From: Providencia heimbachae ATCC 35613
Lineage (GTDB): Bacteria > Pseudomonadota > Gammaproteobacteria > Enterobacterales > Enterobacteriaceae
Reading direction: 5' to 3'
NCBI RefSeq assembly: GCF_001655055.1
Contig: NZ_LXEW01000048.1
Span: 1 to 64,000, forward strand
Length of the DNA stretch: 64,000 nt
Shown: positions 56,857 through 64,000 of the stretch, one piece after another
How positions within the stretch are numbered: the stretch's first letter is position 1
Layout: each line of letters opens with the position of its first letter
Translations under genes and position numbers: made by a program
The notes under the pieces: model-generated
What the model saw: only the letters and a program-made list of their open reading frames with translations
Told to the model about the DNA's origin: nothing
Database searches by the model: none

Positions 56857-57608
56857 AAATATCACCATGTTAATAGGTTTTAACCATGATTAGCTGATTT
56901 AATATCTCCTTAAACTACTAGTTAAAAATAACAGAAAATTAAGTTTAAATTTCATGATGAAATTTTTTGGTTAAAATCTTAACTTTTGCTATTTATATTT
57001 AATCTATGATTGTTAAAATATTTACATTGATAATTCGAAACCCTAATAGATAAAAATAATAATCCAAATAAACACGCTTTGCTTGTATTTTTAAATGTAT
57101 AATTCTTAAAGTGTGAATTACTTCTCATTTATATACTATGCTTTATCTGGGCTAATCCATCTTAATAAATAAACCAGAATTTTAATTATCCTATAATCCT
57201 GTTCAATATCTCATTGTTATTACAGTATTAACCTTTCATGATTCTATAATATTCTCTTTACCATAAGGCTTGAAAGTTTTGCTATTTTACATATATGAAT
57301 ATATTTTATCTAAATTCCATGAATATACACTTTATAGCAACAACATAGTTATTACCGTAATTAATAATAAAGTCCGTTACCAATCACTTTATTTATTTCT
57401 AATAATATGAATGCAGCTAGTGTATAATAAAGCTTTATTACTTATTTATTCTACTTATTCCAAATAAGAATAAGCAATACTCTAACTCGATATATCTGCA
57501 TTATTTTAAAATAAAAATGATATACTTTATAAAATTAACCAATTAAAAGTGATAAATGAAAAAATATTGATTTTATATCTAGAATAAAAGCAATTATATC
57601 AAGTATAG
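56857..57608. other. Gene-free AT-rich region
   Basis: About 750 bases upstream of the nucleoside transporter. No gene was seen; the promoter of the nucleoside operon must be near its right-hand start. Confidence 0.5.
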
Positions 57609-57902
57609 TGTCCACGCCCCATTAATTAAGACATACCAACTTAGAGTTTCCAACTGTTTACGATAGGCCTCCGGTGGGAGGTGATTTAAACTTTCATGAG
57701 TCCGATTTTGATTATAATCTTGCAGCCAAAACCAAGCCATTTCTCTGACTTGGCAAATGTCTTCTACTTTCATACCAGAATCAGCAAGTTTTAAAATATT
57801 AACGATCTGAGTTTCAGTAAAACGAGCTTTTTCATCATGACCTCTGCAATTGTTAGGGCAGAAAATCTAATTATAGTTGTCTTATTTTAGGGGAAGTGGA
57901 CA
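57609..57902 (-). mobile_element. 294-bp internally deleted IS3-family element (mini-IS)
   Basis: Both ends are kept: TGTCCACGCCCCATTAATTA at the left, and on the minus strand TGTCCACTTCCCCTAAAATA at the right. Over 25 bp they match at 20 positions. On the minus strand one open frame joins the start of orfA (KARFTETQIVNILKLADSGM, VEDICQ) directly to the end of orfB (WFWLQDYNQNRTHESLNHLP, PEAYRKQLE). About 1 kb between them is gone. There is no functional start codon. No target duplication was seen. Confidence 0.85.
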
Positions 57903-58052
57903 AAACCTATACACGAATACCATTTTATTTCAGAATATTTAGAGCTTATAGTAATGGTTCTCTTTATTTTCACGGAATGTTATGGCAATAAATAGGTAGC
58001 GAGTCTGAACTATAAATAAATAATTAATTTAGGGAAATAATTAAGGTTTTTT

Positions 58053-58622
58053 ATGGAATACCAATTTAAATCATACAGTAAGGGCAATAAGAACAAAAAA
58101 ATGTCTGTTTACTGGATTGTTATTCCTTTTATCATTTGGATAGCGTTCATGTATTGGTCGCTAATTCTAGGTCGGAGGATTGTGTTATTCGAATGGCTCC
58201 CTCAGTGGACTATCTCTATTACGTTTGCTGCTATTGCGGGGATAATTGGCGGAGTTTGGAGCATTTTGCGTCGTCCGATAAAGCATGTATTTAAAAACTT
58301 TCTCCAGTCTGGGTTTATGGCTCTTGTATTAATCGTTCCTACGTTTGATGTGTTGGCGTATTTACTAGCAAACAAAACAATTCGCTACCAAACTGAATAT
58401 GAAATCACATCACCGGGCCCTAGCACTAGCCGATTTAGTCGATGTGATTACGGTATATGGATAAAAGAAACCTATACAGGTCGGTGGAAATTACTTTGTA
58501 TCAGTGATCCAAAATCGAAAACTCAGAAAAGCACAGGAATGGTATGGGTTACAACAAAAACAGGGCCTATTGGCGCATACATTGTTGATTACCAGTTCTC
58601 GCCTTTTACCCCTGAGTACTGA
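58053..58622 (+). CDS. Unknown membrane protein
   Basis: The product is 189 residues and I do not recognise a family. There are three hydrophobic helices: VYWIVIPFIIWIAFMYWSLI near residue 18, WTISITFAAIAGIIGGVWSI near 48, and FMALVLIVPTFDVLAYLLA near 92. After that, a ~85-residue domain lies on one side of the membrane, with two Cys (SRCDYGIW, LLCISDP) and many polar residues, ending in PFTPEY. It has no partner gene with the same direction except hsdM 180 bases downstream. It could be part of the restriction island cargo. Confidence 0.65.
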   Translation: MEYQFKSYSKGNKNKKMSVYWIVIPFIIWIAFMYWSLILGRRIVLFEWLPQWTISITFAAIAGIIGGVWSILRRPIKHVFKNFLQSGFMALVLIVPTFDVLAYLLANKTIRYQTEYEITSPGPSTSRFSRCDYGIWIKETYTGRWKLLCISDPKSKTQKSTGMVWVTTKTGPIGAYIVDYQFSPFTPEY

Positions 58623-58799
58623 ATATTGGGCTATAAAGATTGATATAATTTTAGCTTTAGCTGCCCAAACCCACCTGATTTTATGCGATAATCTTTTCCA
58701 AACCTATTTTGTATACATTATCGGCAGTTAGCGTAAAAATAACCAACACTAACTCAGCGCTCTCCGATAATAACTGATAAGAAAAGAGAATCTATCGAC

Positions 58800-60404
58800 A
58801 TGGCTAAATCACCCGCGAAAAAACCAACTAAAGGCTTTGAAGAAACCCTTTGGGATACCGCTAATCAACTGCGTGGCAGTGTTGAATCCTCCGAATATAA
58901 ACATGTGGTGCTAAGTTTGGTGTTCCTGAAATTTATCAGCGATAAATTCGAAGCCAAACGTAACCAGTTAATTGCTAACGGTCAGGAAGCCTTTGTTGAT
59001 ATGGATGTTTTCTATCAACAAGATAACGTTTTCTTTTTACCGCAACAGTCTCGTTGGTCTTATGTTCAAGAGCGTGCGAAGCAAGACGATATCGCAGTCA
59101 TTATTGATACCGCGTTATCCACCATCGAAAAAAGCAACGCATCACTGACAGGCGCTTTACCGGATAACTATTTTTCTCGCCAAGGGCTTGAGCCGAAAAG
59201 GCTCGCCTCACTGATCGACAGCATTGAAAACATCGATACCCTTGCCACCGAATGTGGGCTAGGGGAAGAGGATCTGGTTGGTCGCGTTTATGAGTACTTT
59301 TTAGGGCGCTTTGCGGCTAGCGAAGGTAAGGGCGGCGGCGAGTTCTATACGCCGAAATCAGTCGTTACACTGCTGGCTGAAATGCTCGAACCCTACCAAG
59401 GCAAAGTGTATGATCCGTGCTGCGGCTCGGGGGGGATGTTTATACAGTCTCTAAAGTTTGTGGAAAGTCACCAAGGTAAAAGCAAGGATATCGCGATTTA
59501 TGGGCAGGAACTCACCAGTACCACCTATAAACTGGCGAAAATGAACTTGGCGGTGAGAGGGCTAACGGGCAACTTAGGGGAACGCCCAGCGGATACCTTT
59601 TTTGCCGACCAACACCCTGATCTGAAAGCTGATTTTATTATGGCAAATCCGCCATTTAACTTAAAAGATTGGCGTAATGACGCTGAGCTAACCAATGACC
59701 CACGTTTTGCCGGTTTCCGTACCCCACCGACTGGCAATGCTAACTATGCGTGGATTTTGCATATGTTGTCTAAGCTCAGTGAAGACGGTGTTGCTGGGTT
59801 TGTGTTAGCCAATGGTTCGATGAGCTCGAATACCAGCGGTGAAGGGGAAATTCGCCAAAAGCTAATTAAAGATGACCGTATTGAGTGCATGATTGCTTTG
59901 CCCGGTCAGCTCTTCTTTACCACGCAAATCCCTGTTTGCCTGTGGTTTATCAGTAAAAGCAAACAAGCGAGCGCCAAATATGGTTATCGTGATCGCCAAG
60001 GGGAAACCTTGTTTATCGATGCCCGTAATCTTGGCTCCATGATCAGCCGTACTCAGAAAGAGTTCACAAGCGAAGATATCGCTACTATCGCCGATACCTT
60101 CCACGCATGGCGCAGTAGCGAAAGCGAACTAAAACGCCGTGTCACCGCCAAAGAAATCAGTGTTGAACAGTATCAAGACCAAGCCGGTTTTTGCAAGGTG
60201 GCCAGCCTTGAAGATATCAAGGCCAATGATTTTGTCTTAACACCGGGGCGTTATGTGGGCGCTGCGGAAGTTGAAGATGATGGTGTGGCGTTTGAAACAA
60301 AGATGCAGGAACTGACCCAAACCCTTTATCACCAAATGGATGAAGCCGCTGAATTAGATAAAGCGATCCGTAAAAATATGGAGGCGTTGGGTTATGGTGA
60401 GTGA
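58800..60404 (+). CDS. hsdM: Type I restriction-modification, methyltransferase subunit
   Basis: HsdM methylates adenine at the sites chosen by HsdS. The product is 534 residues. The N-terminal helical domain begins FEETLWDTANQLRGSVESSE. SAM motif I is YDPCCGSGGMF near residue 203, and the catalytic motif IV is MANPPF in ADFIMANPPFNLKDW near 280. GEFYTPKSVVTLLAEML before motif I is typical. It overlaps hsdS by 11 bases, so the two are translated together. Confidence 0.96.
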   Translation: MAKSPAKKPTKGFEETLWDTANQLRGSVESSEYKHVVLSLVFLKFISDKFEAKRNQLIANGQEAFVDMDVFYQQDNVFFLPQQSRWSYVQERAKQDDIAVIIDTALSTIEKSNASLTGALPDNYFSRQGLEPKRLASLIDSIENIDTLATECGLGEEDLVGRVYEYFLGRFAASEGKGGGEFYTPKSVVTLLAEMLEPYQGKVYDPCCGSGGMFIQSLKFVESHQGKSKDIAIYGQELTSTTYKLAKMNLAVRGLTGNLGERPADTFFADQHPDLKADFIMANPPFNLKDWRNDAELTNDPRFAGFRTPPTGNANYAWILHMLSKLSEDGVAGFVLANGSMSSNTSGEGEIRQKLIKDDRIECMIALPGQLFFTTQIPVCLWFISKSKQASAKYGYRDRQGETLFIDARNLGSMISRTQKEFTSEDIATIADTFHAWRSSESELKRRVTAKEISVEQYQDQAGFCKVASLEDIKANDFVLTPGRYVGAAEVEDDGVAFETKMQELTQTLYHQMDEAAELDKAIRKNMEALGYGE

Positions 60405-61848
60405 CACTAAGATCTATACTGTTAAGGAGTTAGTTGACCTAGGAATAATAGAAAAGCCTCTTGATGGTAACCATGGCGGTATTCATCCTAAAAGCAGTGA
60501 TTATGTTGAAAGTGGAATCCCATTTATTATGGCATCAGATTTAATCAGTGGTTCCGTCGATATTGAAGGTTGTAAATTTATTACTGAAAAACAGGCGAAA
60601 TCATTAAGGAAAGGTTTTTCTAAACAAGGTGATATACTACTTTCCCACAAGGCTACTATAGGTCGTACAGCTATAGTTGGAAAATTATCAACTGATTATA
60701 TAGTGCTGACACCACAGGTTACTTTTTATCGAGTGAGAGACACCACACGATTGAATCCAATGTATTTAAAATACTACTTTGATTCTGAGGCATTCCAAAC
60801 ATTGTTTGAGCAGTGGGCTGGTGGCGGTTCTACACGCCTATATCTTGGTATTACAGGGCAAATGAAGCTCCCTATTGAGCTACCACCGATAGCTAATCAA
60901 AATAGCATTGTGAATTTAGTCGATAAATTAGATAAAAAAATCACCCTCAATCGCCAAATCAACCAAACTTTAGAGCAAATGGCGCAAGCATTATTTAAAT
61001 CATGGTTTGTGGTTTTTGACCCTGTTATCGATAACGCTTTGGATATTGGTTTTTTTGAGCAGGATTTAGCTTTCTCTGATGAGTTACTGCGTCGAGTTGA
61101 AGCGCGTAAAGCGGTGCGAGAAAGGGATGATTTCAAACCGTTACCGGAAGATATTCGTCAGTTATTTTCTGACGCTTTTGAAGAGTCTACTGAGCCTACG
61201 TTGGGGCTTGGGGGATGGGTGCCGAAAGGGTGGGACTCGTCGCCAGTAGGTTCATTAATTGAGTTGATTGGTGGTGGTACGCCTAAAACATCTGAGAGTA
61301 GCTATTGGGGGGGCGATATACCATGGTTTTCAGTGGTTGATGCTCCGAATGATAGTGATGTATTTGTAATGGATACTGAGAAAAAAATAACAGAATTAGG
61401 TATTCAAAATTCATCAGCGAAAATTTTAAAGGTAGGGACAACTATCATCAGCGCTCGAGGTACTGTTGGTAAATGTGCTTTAGTCGCTAAGCCTATGGCT
61501 ATAAATCAATCATGCTATGGTATAGTCGGAAAGAATGGGGTTCATGACTATTTTATTTATTACCTTATTCGACATTCAGTATCTCATTTGCAGCAAAGAA
61601 GCCATGGCTCTGTTTTTAGTACGATCACCCGGGATACATTCAGTTCCTTCAACTTCATTTTTTCAGGGCAGTTGATAGCTAATGCATTTGGAGAAACTAT
61701 ATCCTTTTGGTTTGAAAAAATAGATAGAAATAACCAACAAAATTATATTTTACAGAACCTCCGCAACACGCTCCTCCCCAAACTGATCTCCGGCGAGCTG
61801 TCTTTAAACGATATCAAAATAGACATTCCAGAAGAAACTCCCATCTAA
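60394..61848 (+). CDS. hsdS: Type I restriction-modification, specificity subunit
   Basis: HsdS sets the DNA site with two target-recognition domains. The product is 484 residues. The first domain covers residues 1-170 (GIPFIMASDLISG and ELPPIANQNSIVNLVDKLDK at its end). The second covers about 270-460 (GGGTPKTSESSYWGGDIPWF, SARGTVG). Two conserved helical regions, around 170-215 (NRQINQTLEQMAQALFKSWF) and at the C-terminus (NLRNTLLPKLISGELSL), hold them apart. Its sequence specificity cannot be predicted. It starts inside the hsdM end. Confidence 0.94.
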   Translation: MVSDTKIYTVKELVDLGIIEKPLDGNHGGIHPKSSDYVESGIPFIMASDLISGSVDIEGCKFITEKQAKSLRKGFSKQGDILLSHKATIGRTAIVGKLSTDYIVLTPQVTFYRVRDTTRLNPMYLKYYFDSEAFQTLFEQWAGGGSTRLYLGITGQMKLPIELPPIANQNSIVNLVDKLDKKITLNRQINQTLEQMAQALFKSWFVVFDPVIDNALDIGFFEQDLAFSDELLRRVEARKAVRERDDFKPLPEDIRQLFSDAFEESTEPTLGLGGWVPKGWDSSPVGSLIELIGGGTPKTSESSYWGGDIPWFSVVDAPNDSDVFVMDTEKKITELGIQNSSAKILKVGTTIISARGTVGKCALVAKPMAINQSCYGIVGKNGVHDYFIYYLIRHSVSHLQQRSHGSVFSTITRDTFSSFNFIFSGQLIANAFGETISFWFEKIDRNNQQNYILQNLRNTLLPKLISGELSLNDIKIDIPEETPI

Positions 61849-61857
61849 TTTATTCGA

Positions 61858-61894
61858 CCGCTTCACACTTTTTTTGTTGTGAGGCGGCTTTTCT
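61858..61894 (+). terminator. Terminator between hsdS and hsdR
   Basis: Stem CCGCTTCACA / TGTGAGGCGG with one G-T pair, a 10-base loop, then CTTTTCTT. It should cut hsdR off from hsdMS transcription. Confidence 0.75.
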
Positions 61895-61967
61895 TATTCA
61901 ATCAATTAAACTATCTTAATTAAAACAATTCGATAAAAACCAATATATAAAAATAGAAGCCACTGAC

Positions 61968-64000
61968 ATGAGCCATATCTTTACTGAAGCTAAACTGGAA
62001 CAGGCGATAATTGAACTGCTAGGACAACATGCAAACAATGCAGGGCAAACTTGCTATCCGCATTATGTCGGCAATACCATCCCACGCAAAGACAACAGTG
62101 AAGTGTTGATTGTTGATGATTTGCGCCAGTACCTTGCTCGCCAATATCAGTTGGATGGCATCACTGATGGTGAAATTAATTCCATCCTCCATCAGCTTCA
62201 AGCCCTGCCTGCCAGTGACCTATACCAAAGCAACAAAACCTTCTGCCATTGGCTCAGTAACGGCTTTTTACTCAAACGAGAAGACCGCAAGCAAAAAGAC
62301 CTGTATATCGAACTGATTGATAGCCAAACATTACCAAGCCAATTGATGCGGTTATTTGCAGGGGAAGACGTGCTATCGGTGGCCGATAATAATCGCTATC
62401 GGCTAGTTAACCAGTTGGAAATAGAGGGGCAAGCGCGAGATGGCGGGGTGCAAACGCGTATCCCCGACGCGATTTTATTCGTCAATGGCTTGCCGCTGGT
62501 AGTATTCGAATTCAAATCGGCTGTACGTGGGGAAGAGGCTACCCTGTTTGATGCGTGGACACAGCTTTGTGTCCGCTATCGTCGCGATATTCCTAAGCTG
62601 TTTGTTTATAACGCCTTGTGTATTCTTAGCGATGGCGTGAATAACAAAATGGGTAACTTGTTTGCCCCTTACGAATTCTATTATGCATGGCGTAAAGTCA
62701 ACGGTAACGAATCAACGGAAAAACAGGGTATTACTGGCCTGTATACCATGATCGAAGGATTATTCCATCCAGTGCGTTTATTGGATGTACTGAAAAACTT
62801 TATTTTCTTTCCTGATACCAGCAAGACTCCAGTGAAGGTCTGCTGTCGTTATCCGCAGTATTATGCGGCTCGTAAGCTGTATTACAACATTAAAAAAGAG
62901 CGTAAACAGATCATTGCGGGTGGTGAAAACATTGGCGGCAGTGGTAAAGGTGGCACCTACTTTGGTGCGACAGGCTGTGGTAAAAGCTACACCATGCAGT
63001 TTTTAGCACGTCTATTGATGAAAAGCATCGATTTCGCTAGCCCAACGATTATTTTAATTACTGACCGTACCGACCTTGACGAACAATTAGCAAAACAATT
63101 TTGCAATGCGAAAGCCTTTATTGGCGATGAAATTATCGTACCGGTATCCAGCCGCCAAGATTTACGCGATAAGCTAGCAGGGCGTGCCAGTGGCGGGGTA
63201 TTTCTCTCCACTATTCATAAGTTTACCGAAGATATTCAACTACTGTCTGAGCGCAGTAATATTATCTGTATCTCTGATGAAGCTCACCGTAGCCAAATTA
63301 ACCTCGACCAAAAAATCACTATCAACCAAGAAGATGGTACGGTTAAAAAGACCTATGGTTTTGCCAAATATCTGCATGATTCACTGCCTAATGCCACTTA
63401 CGTTGGTTTTACGGGCACGCCTATCGACGCCACCTTAGATGTCTTCGGGGAAACCATCGATAGTTATACCATGACCGAATCGGTGAATGATGAAATCACC
63501 GTGCGTATTGTGTACGAAGGGCGTGCGGCTAAAATCGCTCTTGATAATAGCAAACTGGAAGAAATCGAACGCTATTACCAAGAGTGTGAAACTCAAGGCA
63601 CCAGCGATTATCAAATAGAAGAAAGCAAGAAAGCGACGGCGAATATGAACTCCATCCTGGGTGACCCTGATCGCATAGACGCACTAGCCAAAGATTTCGC
63701 GCAACATTACCAGAAGCGGGTTGAGGAAGGTTCAACGGTCAAAGGCAAGGCGATGTTTGTCTGTGCCAGTCGTGAAATTGCGTATGCGCTTTACCAGAGC
63801 CTGAAATTACAACGACCTGAGTGGTTTGAAGCGAAACTGGCAATAGACGGCGTGGAACTTACTGAGCAAGAGAAAAGTGAATTGATGCGTCTGCCGATGG
63901 TCAACATGGTGATGACCCGCGGAAAAGATGACCAAGAAGCCATGTACAACTTACTGGGGACGAAAGATTACCGCAGAGAGTTAGATAAGCAATTTAAGAA
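61968..64000 (+). CDS. hsdR: Type I restriction-modification, restriction subunit (3' end outside window)
   Basis: HsdR moves DNA with ATP and cuts it when the site is unmethylated. The frame is open for 677 codons to the window end. The nuclease motif is PDAILFVNGLPLVVFEFKS, with Asp167, Glu181 and Lys183. Walker A is GATGCGKS at 333-340. Helicase motif II is DEAH at 437-440, and motif III is VGFTGTPI near 480. Full-length HsdR is about 1000 residues or more, so about two thirds are visible. It follows the terminator after hsdS, so it probably has its own promoter in the 80 AT-rich bases upstream of ATG 61968. Confidence 0.95.
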   Translation, partial: MSHIFTEAKLEQAIIELLGQHANNAGQTCYPHYVGNTIPRKDNSEVLIVDDLRQYLARQYQLDGITDGEINSILHQLQALPASDLYQSNKTFCHWLSNGFLLKREDRKQKDLYIELIDSQTLPSQLMRLFAGEDVLSVADNNRYRLVNQLEIEGQARDGGVQTRIPDAILFVNGLPLVVFEFKSAVRGEEATLFDAWTQLCVRYRRDIPKLFVYNALCILSDGVNNKMGNLFAPYEFYYAWRKVNGNESTEKQGITGLYTMIEGLFHPVRLLDVLKNFIFFPDTSKTPVKVCCRYPQYYAARKLYYNIKKERKQIIAGGENIGGSGKGGTYFGATGCGKSYTMQFLARLLMKSIDFASPTIILITDRTDLDEQLAKQFCNAKAFIGDEIIVPVSSRQDLRDKLAGRASGGVFLSTIHKFTEDIQLLSERSNIICISDEAHRSQINLDQKITINQEDGTVKKTYGFAKYLHDSLPNATYVGFTGTPIDATLDVFGETIDSYTMTESVNDEITVRIVYEGRAAKIALDNSKLEEIERYYQECETQGTSDYQIEESKKATANMNSILGDPDRIDALAKDFAQHYQKRVEEGSTVKGKAMFVCASREIAYALYQSLKLQRPEWFEAKLAIDGVELTEQEKSELMRLPMVNMVMTRGKDDQEAMYNLLGTKDYRRELDKQFK

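Noticed and set aside
49915-58052. Integrated plasmid or prophage
   Set aside because: No integrase, tRNA, replication, tail or capsid genes; only IS relics and unrelated metabolic genes.

Overview
This 64 kb window looks like chromosomal DNA from an AT-rich member of the Enterobacterales. I infer a Morganellaceae genus, most likely Providencia. The basis is AT-rich codon use combined with enterobacterial gene families (ecotin, YgbA, YdcH, YqhD, prp, frm and hmu operons) and ERIC-like intergenic repeats. No rRNA, tRNA, CRISPR array, prophage or replication origin was seen.

Layout. 1-6.4 kb holds single genes: a coiled-coil FKBP-like protein cut by the window edge, an AraC-type regulator, ygbA behind an NsrR-like palindrome, ydcH, ecotin, a universal stress protein and a CDF metal exporter. 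6.4-14.2 kb is a complete galactose unit: galE-galT-galK-galM, then galR, then a sodium/galactose symporter very close to Vibrio vSGLT. GalR-type operators lie before galE and on both sides of the symporter promoter. 14.4-15.1 kb is a HigBA-like toxin-antitoxin pair with two operator palindromes. 15.2-20.7 kb is the 2-methylcitrate cluster: prpB-prpC-prpD with a sigma-54 promoter and the divergent activator prpR; no prpE is present. Two tandem ERIC-like repeats follow.

21.4-27.4 kb holds a YcaD-like MFS transporter, a TupA-like ATP-grasp protein, a YWTD beta-propeller, a fatty acid desaturase, a DUF1090 protein and the stub of a thiamine-diphosphate enzyme. 27.4-29.7 kb is frmRAB (glutathione-dependent formaldehyde detoxification). 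29.7-36.1 kb is the haemin uptake operon hemP-hmuR-hmuS-hmuT-hmuU-hmuV under a strong Fur box. 37.0-42.5 kb is the most interesting region: a DUF3100 membrane protein, a small membrane protein, two M20 amidohydrolases and a convergent LysR regulator. It resembles abg-type amide-scavenging modules, but with an uncharacterised two-part membrane component in place of AbgT.

42.9-45.0 kb holds an acyltransferase-3 and a FUSC-family membrane protein. 45.3-49.9 kb is arsRDABC (arsenite export and arsenate reduction). From about 50 to 58 kb the DNA is gene-poor and AT-rich. It carries two IS3-family relics, a HapK-like protein, a YqhD-like alcohol dehydrogenase, a nucleoside hydrolase with a CNT nucleoside transporter, and long stretches without genes. 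58.0-64.0 kb holds an unknown membrane protein and a type I restriction-modification locus hsdM-hsdS-hsdR, with hsdR running off the window.

How the parts work together. The symporter brings galactose in, and GalM, GalK, GalT and GalE convert it through the Leloir pathway under GalR. PrpBCD turns propionyl-CoA into pyruvate and succinate. HmuRTUV imports haem, with HmuS handling it inside the cell. FrmA and FrmB clear formaldehyde. ArsA with ArsB pumps out arsenite loaded by ArsD, after ArsC reduces arsenate.
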